NCBI GenBank assembly: GCA_965204685.1
Contig: OZ242004.1
Coordinates: 62,001 to 126,000 of the forward strand
Source of the DNA: Bin87 sp965204685
GTDB lineage: Bacteria; Chloroflexota; Dehalococcoidia; Lucifugimonadales; UBA3495
DNA length: 64,000 nucleotides
Direction of reading: 5' to 3'
Part shown: piece by piece, positions 17,890 to 24,700 of the stretch
How the letters are laid out: every line of letters starts with the position of its first letter
Numbering within the stretch: the first letter of the stretch is position 1
The notes under the pieces: model-generated
Told to the model about the DNA's origin: nothing
The model's input: the letters and a program-made list of their open reading frames with translations, nothing else
Databases searched by the model: none
Translations under genes and position numbers: made by a program

Positions 17890-18397
17890 TTGTATCTTGG
17901 GAAATTGACCGGGATGCGGCAGGCCGATATGCACCCAGGTCAGGAAAGACCGTCAAGGAGCCGGGGTCGCCGCGTCCCTTCGGCAGAGCCCGAACGGTTG
18001 CCTGGACCAGCCGCAGCGCGTACAGATATGACGGCATTGCCACCGGTATGCTGATCCCGTATGACGGTTGGACATACAGCGAAAATGCGACGGCAACTCC
18101 TTCCTCGGGATTGTTCGTGTTGCCAGGAATGGGATTGAGCAGGTGAACCGTCTCGTGGGACATCTCGAAGACCACCGTTGGCCAGTAATACTGTCCGTTC
18201 CGGCTCAATTCCACGTAGGCTCCGTCCAGATCTGGGGTATTTCGGAGTTGAGGACCATCGCTGGTGAACTGCGGCTGGTAGATCGTTTTTGACGCATCGC
18301 GAGGCCCCAGCAGCGACTCCGCCATCGCCAATAGCTCCAGCTGTAGTGACCACAGTCCAGCCGGGTCGTTCACGGGTTGCGTTGCCGGCAATCGCAT
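17890..18397 (-). pseudogene. HExxH metalloprotein, possibly truncated
   Basis: The frame encodes a coherent protein (about 150 residues): LELLAMAESLLGPRDASK, then VVFEMSHETVHLLNP with a HExxH motif, then PEEGVAVAF 13 residues later, resembling the Glu ligand of gluzincin-type zinc proteins. No stop occurs before the frame runs deep into the FN3 gene (next stop at 17621), so the natural C-terminus is probably missing; the left boundary given is approximate. The start is uncertain: the ATG at 18397 is taken, a GTG lies at 18442, and neither has a strong ribosome site. I do not recognise the family. Confidence 0.45.
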
Positions 18398-18489
18398 GGC
18401 ACTCAACGTCCTATAAACTGGTGGACCGGACAATTCGGCCACGCGGTATCCTGTGGCCTGCGCGGAGTTTACGGCCGGGAGGACGCACC

Positions 18490-18996
18490 CTACAAGGCAC
18501 TCAGCATGGCGAAGTTGCTGGAACCGTCGGGCTGGATCGCGTACCGGACCCGCAATTCATCGCCGTCGTCGCCTCGAGTGTCGTCCTTATCACGCCGACG
18601 TCGTACTCGTCCTCAACCGCCAGCTTCACGAAGTCAACGGCCAGGGCGACATCGACGTCTTTCTCCTGGACGGGCGCCGCTGGCCGCCCGGCGGGCAACG
18701 AAGGACTCGGGTGATCACCGTCGCTCCATCCAATGCCCAGTGCTGGGTTTGCCTTCGGTGAGCCGCGTAGATGCGAAGATCCCGCCTCGCGTCCGGTCCT
18801 CCGGAGTAAATCCGCACCTCCGACAGCGCGCAGGGAAAACCGTTCGGGCCGCCTCTGCTTGCGATCAGGCGCCCCAGATCCATGGGGCTGAACTGTCCGT
18901 CTCTGCCGGACTGAGCGTCGGGGAAAAGAAGGCCCACGCTCGCCGGTATGCATTCTGTCCATCTATGAACAGGGCCATGCGAAGGGGCGTGGTCAT
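18490..18996 (-). pseudogene. NYN-domain (LabA/PIN-like) nuclease pseudogene
   Basis: The ATG at 18996 opens MTTPLRMALFIDGQNAYRRA, the typical NYN start with the catalytic Asp in FIDGQN. The homology then moves between frames: PMDLGRLIASRG, SEVRIYSG, AAHRRQTQHWALDGATVI in one, and QEKDVDVALAVDFVKLA, DEYDVGVI in another. At least two frameshifts are needed, and the end beyond YDVGVI does not look like the family, so the C-terminus is probably replaced or lost. NYN proteins are RNA-processing or toxin-like endonucleases with a PIN-like fold; this copy should be inactive. Confidence 0.75.
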
Positions 18997-19100
18997 CAAT
19001 GGCACCGCTCTGAGGGCAAAAATAATCCCCGCGATCGGCCCGGCTCGAAGCCGAGTGGATCACGAGGGGGAGTGGTTCCACGGTGGGAGAAACGCCCAGA

Positions 19101-19246
19101 CCTGTCAAGGATCTTTGGCCGAGATCCAGGGCTATCGCATCCGGATGTTGGCGAATTGGGATAGGATGTTGATCCGGTCGACGGCCTCCGTCCTGCGGGT
19201 CAGCGCAACCCATCGTATGATCGCCATCGTGAGCGCACTCAACAAT
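19101..19246. repeat. 146-bp direct repeat, left copy
   Basis: It matches 20071-20216 with no length change and only a handful of mismatches. It begins CCTGTCAAGGATC and ends CTCAACAAT. On the - strand it corresponds to the last codons of the gene at 20102-20800 (reading FANIRMR then stop), so this copy is a detached 3' end. Together the two copies flank the toxin-antitoxin pair. Confidence 0.85.
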
Positions 19247-19333
19247 CGGCGCTGGCGTCCACCCCACCTCCGCCGCATGGAGAACCATGGGCATCTGGAC
19301 AGTGGCGGCTTCGGTGATGTTCAGGGCGGTCAT
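19247..19333 (-). pseudogene. 5' stub of a gene resembling a type I restriction subunit
   Basis: The ATG at 19333 with GGAG 8 bases upstream opens MTALNITEAATVQMPMVLHA and AEVGWTP, which recalls the start of some HsdR proteins. The reading breaks off after about 29 codons, exactly at the edge of the left direct repeat. The family call is from memory and weak; the truncation is clear. Confidence 0.35.
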
Positions 19334-19388
19334 GGCGTTCTCCGATTGACTTACTCTCCCGGTTGGATATACGCTTGCCTGGACCAAT

Positions 19389-19439
19389 ATGGCAAGGAGC
19401 CGATCATGGCAAGGAGCCGATCATGGCAAGGAGCCGATC
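19389..19439 (+). repeat. Three tandem 17-bp units carrying ribosome site and start codon
   Basis: The unit ATGGCAAGGAGCCGATC occurs three times and is followed by the true ATG at 19440. Each unit contains an AAGGAG site and an ATG. Because 17 is not a multiple of three, successive ATGs are in different frames, while the first (19389) and fourth (19440) share one. Confidence 0.9.
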
Positions 19440-19679
19440 ATGGCAACGGTGAGCCTGGACGAAGCGGAGGTCAGCCTGCATAACTTGCTGGAGCGGGTCG
19501 AGGCTGGCGAGGAAGTGACCATCGTCCGCCACGGTGAGACAGTGGCCAAACTGGTGAGCGTCCCGAAACGAAAGTGGGGCCAACGGGAATTCGGCTCCAT
19601 GAAAGGGCTGATCAAGCTTGACGACAGTTTCTTTGACCCGCTGCCTGATGAAGAATTGGCCGCATGGGAGGGCGCGTAA
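19440..19679 (+). CDS. Phd/YefM-type antitoxin
   Basis: 79 residues. The N-terminal Phd-like DNA-binding fold is recognisable (MATVSLDEAEVSLHNLLERV, then GEEVTIVRHGETVAKLV), and a short C-terminal region should bind the toxin (DDSFFDPLPDEELAAWEG). The ATG at 19440 is chosen because it starts the family's normal N-terminus and has AAGGAG 9 bases upstream; starting at 19389 would add 17 residues of repeat-encoded sequence. It is followed after 3 bases by the PIN toxin, so the two form an operon. Such antitoxins usually repress their own promoter. Confidence 0.9.
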   Translation: MATVSLDEAEVSLHNLLERVEAGEEVTIVRHGETVAKLVSVPKRKWGQREFGSMKGLIKLDDSFFDPLPDEELAAWEGA

Positions 19680-19682
19680 ATC

Positions 19683-20069
19683 GTGCGGTTGTTGCCGGAC
19701 ACCCATACACTCATCTGGTGGTTTGAAGGCAGCAGACGGCTATCTCCGCAGGCCCAGCGGGCGATAGCGGATGAAGAGAATGACGTGCTAATAAGCGCAG
19801 CGTCCGCCTGGGAGATTGCCACCAAGTATCGGCTCGGCAAATTGCCGAGCGCGGAAGCTCTGGCCCGAGACATGCCCGGGGCAATAGCATCCCAAGGCTT
19901 TGCAGAACTGTCGATATCCGTGGCCGATGCCGTCTGCGCCGGAGCCCTGCCCGGCCCACACCGTGACCCCTTTGACCGGATGCTCATCGCCCAAGCCCAA
20001 GCGCGCGACCTCGTTCTCGTATCCAACGAGACGCTTTTCGACGAGTACGGCGTTCGCCGCTTATGGTAG
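19683..20069 (+). CDS. vapC: PIN-domain toxin, VapC type
   Basis: 128 residues, GTG start 3 bases after the antitoxin stop. The acidic residues expected of a PIN ribonuclease are present: Asp6 (LLPDTHTLIWW), Glu44 (SAWEIATKYRLGKLP), Asp95 and Asp98 (HRDPFDRMLIAQA). The family cleaves RNA, often tRNA or rRNA, when freed from its antitoxin. The length is normal for the family and no lesion is seen. The pair lies between two copies of a 146-bp repeat that are otherwise part of an unrelated pseudogene, consistent with insertion. Confidence 0.9.
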   Translation: MRLLPDTHTLIWWFEGSRRLSPQAQRAIADEENDVLISAASAWEIATKYRLGKLPSAEALARDMPGAIASQGFAELSISVADAVCAGALPGPHRDPFDRMLIAQAQARDLVLVSNETLFDEYGVRRLW

Positions 20070-20070
20070 G

Positions 20071-20216
20071 CCTGTCAAGGATCTTTGGCCGAGATCCAGG
20101 GCTATCGAATATGGATGTTGGCGAATTGGGACAGGATGTTGATCCGGTCGACGGCGTCCGTCCCGCGGGTCAGCGCAACCCAACGGATGATCGCTATCGT
20201 GAGCGCACCCAACAAT
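20071..20216. repeat. 146-bp direct repeat, right copy
   Basis: Counterpart of 19101-19246. Here it is still joined to the body of the - strand gene 20102-20800, so this is the original position and the left copy is the duplicate. Confidence 0.85.
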
Positions 20217-20800
20217 TGACGTGCGATAGGCTCTCCGGTGTTCGACAACGGGAATTCGTCAGGGACTTCCAGCGCCATCGGCCAGTTGCTGTCCCATCCT
20301 CTCGTCGAACATCCGGGAGTTCGCCACCGCGGCGAAGTTGGCATCGACGAAGTAGCTCTGCAACGGGCTGTTGGCCGCCACCGGCCGCGTCAGCGCTAGA
20401 CCCCGTTCCCGCTGGAACCTCCTCAGCGCATGTCCCATTCGCATCAGCAGTGAGCGCAACTCCGCTGGCGTCAGCTCCACACGCTGGCACAGGGCACTCC
20501 GGTGGATGCCAATCTCACCGGCTCGCCACACGTGCAGCGCCATCCGCCTGGCCACCGGTTCCAGCCCAGCCAGGAACTCGCCGGCCAGGGCCTCCGTCCA
20601 CTCCACGGGAGCCGTGTCATGGGATCCCGAAGCGTTGGTGTCCCGGTGGCCGGCGTCGCACCATCACCGGCGCCCGCCGGCGTCGCCATTGACCCGCCAT
20701 CGCCGCCCGCAGGTGCATGCCACCCCGCGCTCCCAAGCTCCCGCAGGACCCGAACCACCTCGTCAGCGCTACCCTCAATTTCCACGCGCATATGTGCCAC
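20102..20800 (-). pseudogene. Hypothetical protein with winged-helix-like region, two frameshifts
   Basis: A GTG start at 20800 has GGGGAG 8 bases upstream (MAHMRVEIEGSADEVVRVL). The coding trace then changes frame near 20610 (to VEWTEALAGEFLAGLEPVA, RRMALHVWRAGEIGIHRS, ELRSLLMRMGHALRRFQRE) and again near 20275 (to DEFPLSNTGEPIARQLLGA, ending FANIHIR). The central part looks helical and may be a winged-helix-type domain; I cannot name the family. Two frameshifts make a full product unlikely unless they are assembly errors. Confidence 0.6.
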
Positions 20801-21287
20801 GGTTACACTCCCCTATCGTCGCTATCGTATTCGCAGCCGCGCCACAGAGAGTGCAGGGTGAAGTTGACCAGGCAACTTTCTACGTTGCCATGGCGGTTCC
20901 GCACCCCTGCGCCTGGGCAGGCTTCGAGTATATGGTCGACCGCGGAGTCAGCCGGTGAAGTCATTGCCCTTTCATCTCTCCATTGCGTGCCGCAGTCGGG
21001 AGCGTGGATCGAAGGCGACGCCAGCAGGAACCATGGCACTGTTCTGCAGATGCCGGACTTCGGTCATTCGCCAGAGCCCTCACCGCAGCCATGGCCTCTG
21101 CCCCGGGCGCTATCCATGCGCCAGTACCGGGTTTGACGCGGGCCCGTCGCTGAACCCCAGCGCGCGTCGCGCCGTCAACCAGGATCCTATTGAGCGTCAG
21201 TTTGCGGTTAAGGGCGGCGCATCCTGTCGTATGGTTGCAGCTACCTTGCCATAACCGAGGAACAATTCTCATCGCCCAGTGACAGCC
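20801..21287. other. Intergenic stretch without a supported gene
   Basis: Several open frames exist on both strands but none shows family resemblance, a ribosome site or a coherent composition. It contains the upstream region of the - strand pseudogene at 20800. Confidence 0.5.
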
Positions 21288-21660
21288 ATGACTTACGTCC
21301 ACAACACCACCGTCAGCGCGATCCGCACTCGCAACGAGATCGAGGAAACCCTAGAGCGCTACGGCGCCGACGGCTTCGCCTACGCCGCCTAGGGCAACCT
21401 GGCCACCGTCATCTTCGCCATGGAGAACCGCCGCATCCGCTCGTCCTGGAGCTGCCCGATCCCGAGGATTTTTCGCTACACCAACCACAGCCCACCCCGG
21501 GAACGTAGCTAAAGGGCCCAGCAGGAGGCCCTGCTGCTGGTCATCCAGGCCAAGCTGGAGGCCGTAACCGCCGGCATCTCCACCATCGAGACCGAGTTCC
21601 CGGCCAAGGTTGAGCCGTTACCGGTCGCCAAGACTGGGCCGAGTCGGCTGAGCGCTGCCT
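21288..21660 (+). pseudogene. Phage/plasmid-type hypothetical protein with in-frame stops
   Basis: From the ATG at 21288 the frame reads MTYVHNTTVSAIRTRNEIEE and TLERYGADGFAYA, then a TAG at 21390, then GNLATVIFAMENRRIR, then a TAA at 21510, then EALLLVIQAKLEAVTAGIST and IETEF. This order (TKAEIE..L.RYGA, then ALLLVIKAKLEAV..GI.T.E.EF) matches a hypothetical protein family common in phage-like regions, recalled rather than searched. The section between the stops also seems frameshifted. It is decayed. Confidence 0.55.
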
Positions 21661-21860
21661 TACTTACCGCCCAATTTCGTCCGCACTTCTTCAACTTCGG
21701 CGTTGCCCAGGATGCGGAACACGTTGATGCTCCGATCCTCCACGGCTATGCCCCTGATGGCGTGGCGGCCGTTCTTCATCGTGACCAACTCCATGGAGTC
21801 CTCGGCGATGTCGACCTTCCGCTTGAGTTTGACCGAGTAGGCTTGCAGGGGCCATTCCAT
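21660..21860 (-). CDS. DUF5679-like small protein lacking the zinc-ribbon cysteines
   Basis: 66 residues, with a good GAAGGAG site 8 bases before the ATG at 21860. Residues AYSVKLKRKV, VTMKNGRHAIRG and VFRILG align with DUF5679 (pattern AYC.KCK.K, VT.KNGRPA..G.CP.CGT..FRI). All four zinc-binding Cys positions are replaced; the protein has no cysteine at all. It therefore cannot form the usual zinc ribbon. The ORF and ribosome site are intact, so it may be a repurposed paralogue. The much longer upstream extension of the frame is non-coding in appearance. Confidence 0.7.
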   Translation of the reverse strand: MEWPLQAYSVKLKRKVDIAEDSMELVTMKNGRHAIRGIAVEDRSINVFRILGNAEVEEVRTKLGGK

Positions 21861-22089
21861 GATTTTCACTCCTTCAGTGGGGTGGGTTTCGCGCCGTCCG
21901 GAGCAACGACTTCCCCAGCGGCATCGCGGTCTGCTTTGCCGCCGGGAGCGGGTTCCCCCGGGAGCCGCAAGCCGTTTTACGCCAACCCTTGCTGACTCGT
22001 CAACGTGGCCGCGCTCCGCCACGCTCTGGCGCGGTTTGCCACGGTTGCAAAGATAAAACATAGCGTCCGGGAAGGAATGCGACGCCAGC

Positions 22090-22227
22090 GTGTACAGGAA
22101 ATTCAAGGAATCATTCAACGAGGCCCTGGATGCAAAGAATGTCGCGGCACTCCTGCTGTGGACCATCGCGTGGGCGTCGGGAGGGTTCGAAGTATTCTTC
22201 CTGATCAAGGCCATCGAAATGTGGTGA
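22090..22227 (+). CDS. Possible 45-residue single-pass membrane protein
   Basis: A short frame from a GTG codon reads VYRKFKESFNEALDAKNVAA, then a hydrophobic stretch ending FLIKAIEMW. Composition looks protein-like, with an amphipathic start and one membrane segment. The ribosome site (GGAAGG, about 13 bases upstream) is poorly spaced. It may be a fragment. Low confidence. Confidence 0.3.
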   Translation: MYRKFKESFNEALDAKNVAALLLWTIAWASGGFEVFFLIKAIEMW

Positions 22228-22428
22228 ATGCGGCGGTGGTTTGAAAGCCGCCCGGTCAGCTGAACAGGTGGGATGGGGCCGGCCAGCAATGGCTGGCTTC
22301 CAACGCCGTCCTCCCCTGGCGGCACTCCCAGCGCCTTATCGCTGCCGTGGGTTCAGCCCTATACTCTTCATCAGGAGGTCCGCAGTATCCGAAGCCAATG
22401 CCCCGCCGACGAGACGACCGACCGATCG

Positions 22429-24171
22429 ATGGCCATGTCAGAAACCGTCACCGCAATGAACTCGGAAACCGTAGCAGCCTGGGCGGGCTCACGGAGCTTC
22501 CAACTCGGTCGCAGCTACTTCGAGAATGGGGCCGTCTTCGACCTTCGCCGCCAGGGCAGTTCCCTCAAAGCCCGCTGCCAGGGCTCCATGCCCCAGCCCT
22601 ACCGCCTGCGTGTCACCTTCGGCGCCCAGGGCATCGAGGAGGCCCATTGCTCCTGTCCGGTGGGCCGCGGGGGACGTTGCAAGCACGTCGGGGCGCTCCT
22701 GCTGGCCTGGCTGGACCAGCCCGATGCCTTCCGGACGGTGCCGGAACTGGATGTCGACCTGGAGCGACGCGGCAAGGATGAGCTGATTGCCCTGATCAAG
22801 CGGATGCTGCGCCTTGAGCCCGACCTGGAGACCCTGCTGGAGGAGACTCCGCCCGGGGGCGACCGGCGGAGCGCTCCGGTCGATCCGGAAACCTACCGTC
22901 GCCAGGTGTCATCCGCCTTTCGGCGCAGCGGGAACGACTGGATTGCGTACCGGCGCATAGCCGAGGACGTTGACGGCATCGTGAGCGCCGGCGACGATTT
23001 CCTTGCCCTAGATGACGGCGCCAGCGCCAGCGTGGTGTACCAGGCGGCGGCCCGGGGGATACTGGAACACTATGACCCTGGATACGACGAGGAATGGAAC
23101 CTGGGCGACGTGGTGGACCGGTGCGTGGAGGGGCTGGGCGACTGCCTGGCCAGTATGGATGACGACGGCCTGGGTCGGGAACAAACTCTGCAGGCCCTAT
23201 TCGAGATCTACCGCCACGACGTGGACTGCGGGGGGATTGGCTTGGGAGAAGCCGCGCCGGTCCTGATCTTGGAACACGCCACCGACGAGGAGAGGCGCGC
23301 CGTCTCCGGTTGGGTGCGCGCCGCCATGGGCAGGGGCGACGACTATCACCGCCGGGCGCACGGCCGTTTCCTGCTGGAGCTGGAATCGGACGACCTGGAC
23401 GACGACGCCTTCCTGGGCATCTGTCGCGAGGTCGGCCTGATGACCAAGCTGGTGGACCGACTGCTGACCCTGGGACGGCTGGACGAGGCGTTGTCCGAAG
23501 CCAGGCGGGCCGGGGATTACCAGCTGCTCATTCTGGCGGACGTATTCCTCAGGCACGGCTGCTCCCCAAGCGTGGAACCGCTGCTGGTCAGGAGAATGGA
23601 AACCAGCCAGGACCACCACCTGGCGGAGTGGCTCAAGGCACGCCACCGGGAACGGGGCGAACTGCCCGAAGCCCTCGCCCTCGCCAAACGGCTGCTCCTG
23701 GCACGCCCCCATCTCGCCGGGTATCAGGAGGTCAGGGAGCTGTCTCTGCAACTGGGCGTCTGGCGGGAACTGCGTCCGGACCTCCTGGCCCAGTGGTCCG
23801 CCGCCGGACGGCACGATCTGCTCACCGACATTCACCTGGAGGAGGGCGACATCGACCTGGCCCTGAGATCGGTGCGGCAGAGGCAACGCCGTTTCCCCCA
23901 ACAGGCTGAGCAACTGATCCGGGTGGCCCAGGCCGCCTCGCAGACGCATCCCCACGCCGCCGTCGACATCTACCTGCAGCAGGCGGAGGTTCTGATCGAG
24001 GGCCGCGGCCGGGAAAACTACCGGCGGGCGTGTGATTGCCTGACCCGGGTGCGGGACATCCACCGGAAGCTCGGGGAGGAATCGGCGTGGAACGACCTCA
24101 TCGCCCGGCTGCGGGAACGCCATCGGCGGTTGCCGGCGCTGCGAGAGGAGCTGGACAGTTCCGGGCTGTGA
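22429..24171 (+). CDS. SWIM zinc-finger protein
   Basis: 580 residues from the ATG at 22429 (another ATG lies two codons on at 22435; neither has a strong ribosome site). The SWIM motif CxCx7CxH is present at Cys74, Cys76, Cys84 and His86 (CSCPVGRGGRCKH). Before it is the usual small N-terminal domain (FQLGRSYFENGAVFDLRRQG). The rest, about 110-580, is helical and resembles TPR-like or SEL1-like solenoids (ALALAKRLLLARPHLAGYQE). SWIM domains bind nucleic acid or protein; many bacterial members sit next to helicases, but no such neighbour is present. Cellular role unknown. Confidence 0.85.
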   Translation: MAMSETVTAMNSETVAAWAGSRSFQLGRSYFENGAVFDLRRQGSSLKARCQGSMPQPYRLRVTFGAQGIEEAHCSCPVGRGGRCKHVGALLLAWLDQPDAFRTVPELDVDLERRGKDELIALIKRMLRLEPDLETLLEETPPGGDRRSAPVDPETYRRQVSSAFRRSGNDWIAYRRIAEDVDGIVSAGDDFLALDDGASASVVYQAAARGILEHYDPGYDEEWNLGDVVDRCVEGLGDCLASMDDDGLGREQTLQALFEIYRHDVDCGGIGLGEAAPVLILEHATDEERRAVSGWVRAAMGRGDDYHRRAHGRFLLELESDDLDDDAFLGICREVGLMTKLVDRLLTLGRLDEALSEARRAGDYQLLILADVFLRHGCSPSVEPLLVRRMETSQDHHLAEWLKARHRERGELPEALALAKRLLLARPHLAGYQEVRELSLQLGVWRELRPDLLAQWSAAGRHDLLTDIHLEEGDIDLALRSVRQRQRRFPQQAEQLIRVAQAASQTHPHAAVDIYLQQAEVLIEGRGRENYRRACDCLTRVRDIHRKLGEESAWNDLIARLRERHRRLPALREELDSSGL

Positions 24172-24311
24172 GTTCACGCCGGCGACGGCAATATCGCGCC
24201 CTGGCAGGCTGCCGGATCCCGTTTCGCTCGTCTCGGAGAGACACCCAACGCCGGATTGTGTCCCGGCCCCGGCGTCTCGTGACAGGTCACTCCACCAACT
24301 CTTCCCGGCGC

Positions 24312-24581
24312 CTATTCGCAGTGGCGGGCGTGGTCGGCCCGGATCTCCGCCATGGTGACCTCCCCTCGCTCCAGTTGAGCGCGCGTCCGCGCCGCCACGG
24401 CCTCGGCGCTCAAAGGCACGGTCCCCACCGCTCCGGACACCCTCAACCGATGCAGGGTGGTGTTGGGGTCCGCCATGCACTCCGCGTACCGGCGCACCAT
24501 GCGTTCTTCGGCGTCCACCCCGCAGGCTAACGCAACCCACAGGCAGACCATCATAGTGGACGCTTTCCACCACCGATGCAC
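24312..24581 (-). CDS. Small putative lipoprotein
   Basis: 89 residues from a GTG start at 24581, with GGGGGAG 7 bases upstream. A hydrophobic N-terminal stretch ends in a possible lipobox (VALAC, Cys20). The mature part is helical and has two further Cys (YAECMADP and the final HCE), which could form a disulfide. It lies 119 bases downstream of the giant Calx-beta gene on the same strand. I do not recognise the family. Confidence 0.55.
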   Translation of the reverse strand: MHRWWKASTMMVCLWVALACGVDAEERMVRRYAECMADPNTTLHRLRVSGAVGTVPLSAEAVAARTRAQLERGEVTMAEIRADHARHCE

Positions 24582-24700
24582 AGCCGGCTCCCCCAGACGC
24601 CTGCGACAATGATCCGTCAGGGGCGCCCCGCGCCTGTCCCAGGTCGCCGTGAGCGTCGCTTCGCCGGCCGCGCCGGACCGGCCGACGTTTAACCGCCCTG

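Noticed and set aside
21390..21512. In-frame TAG and TAA considered as recoding or stop readthrough
   Set aside because: Two different stops plus a poorly conserved, probably frameshifted stretch between them fit simple decay better.
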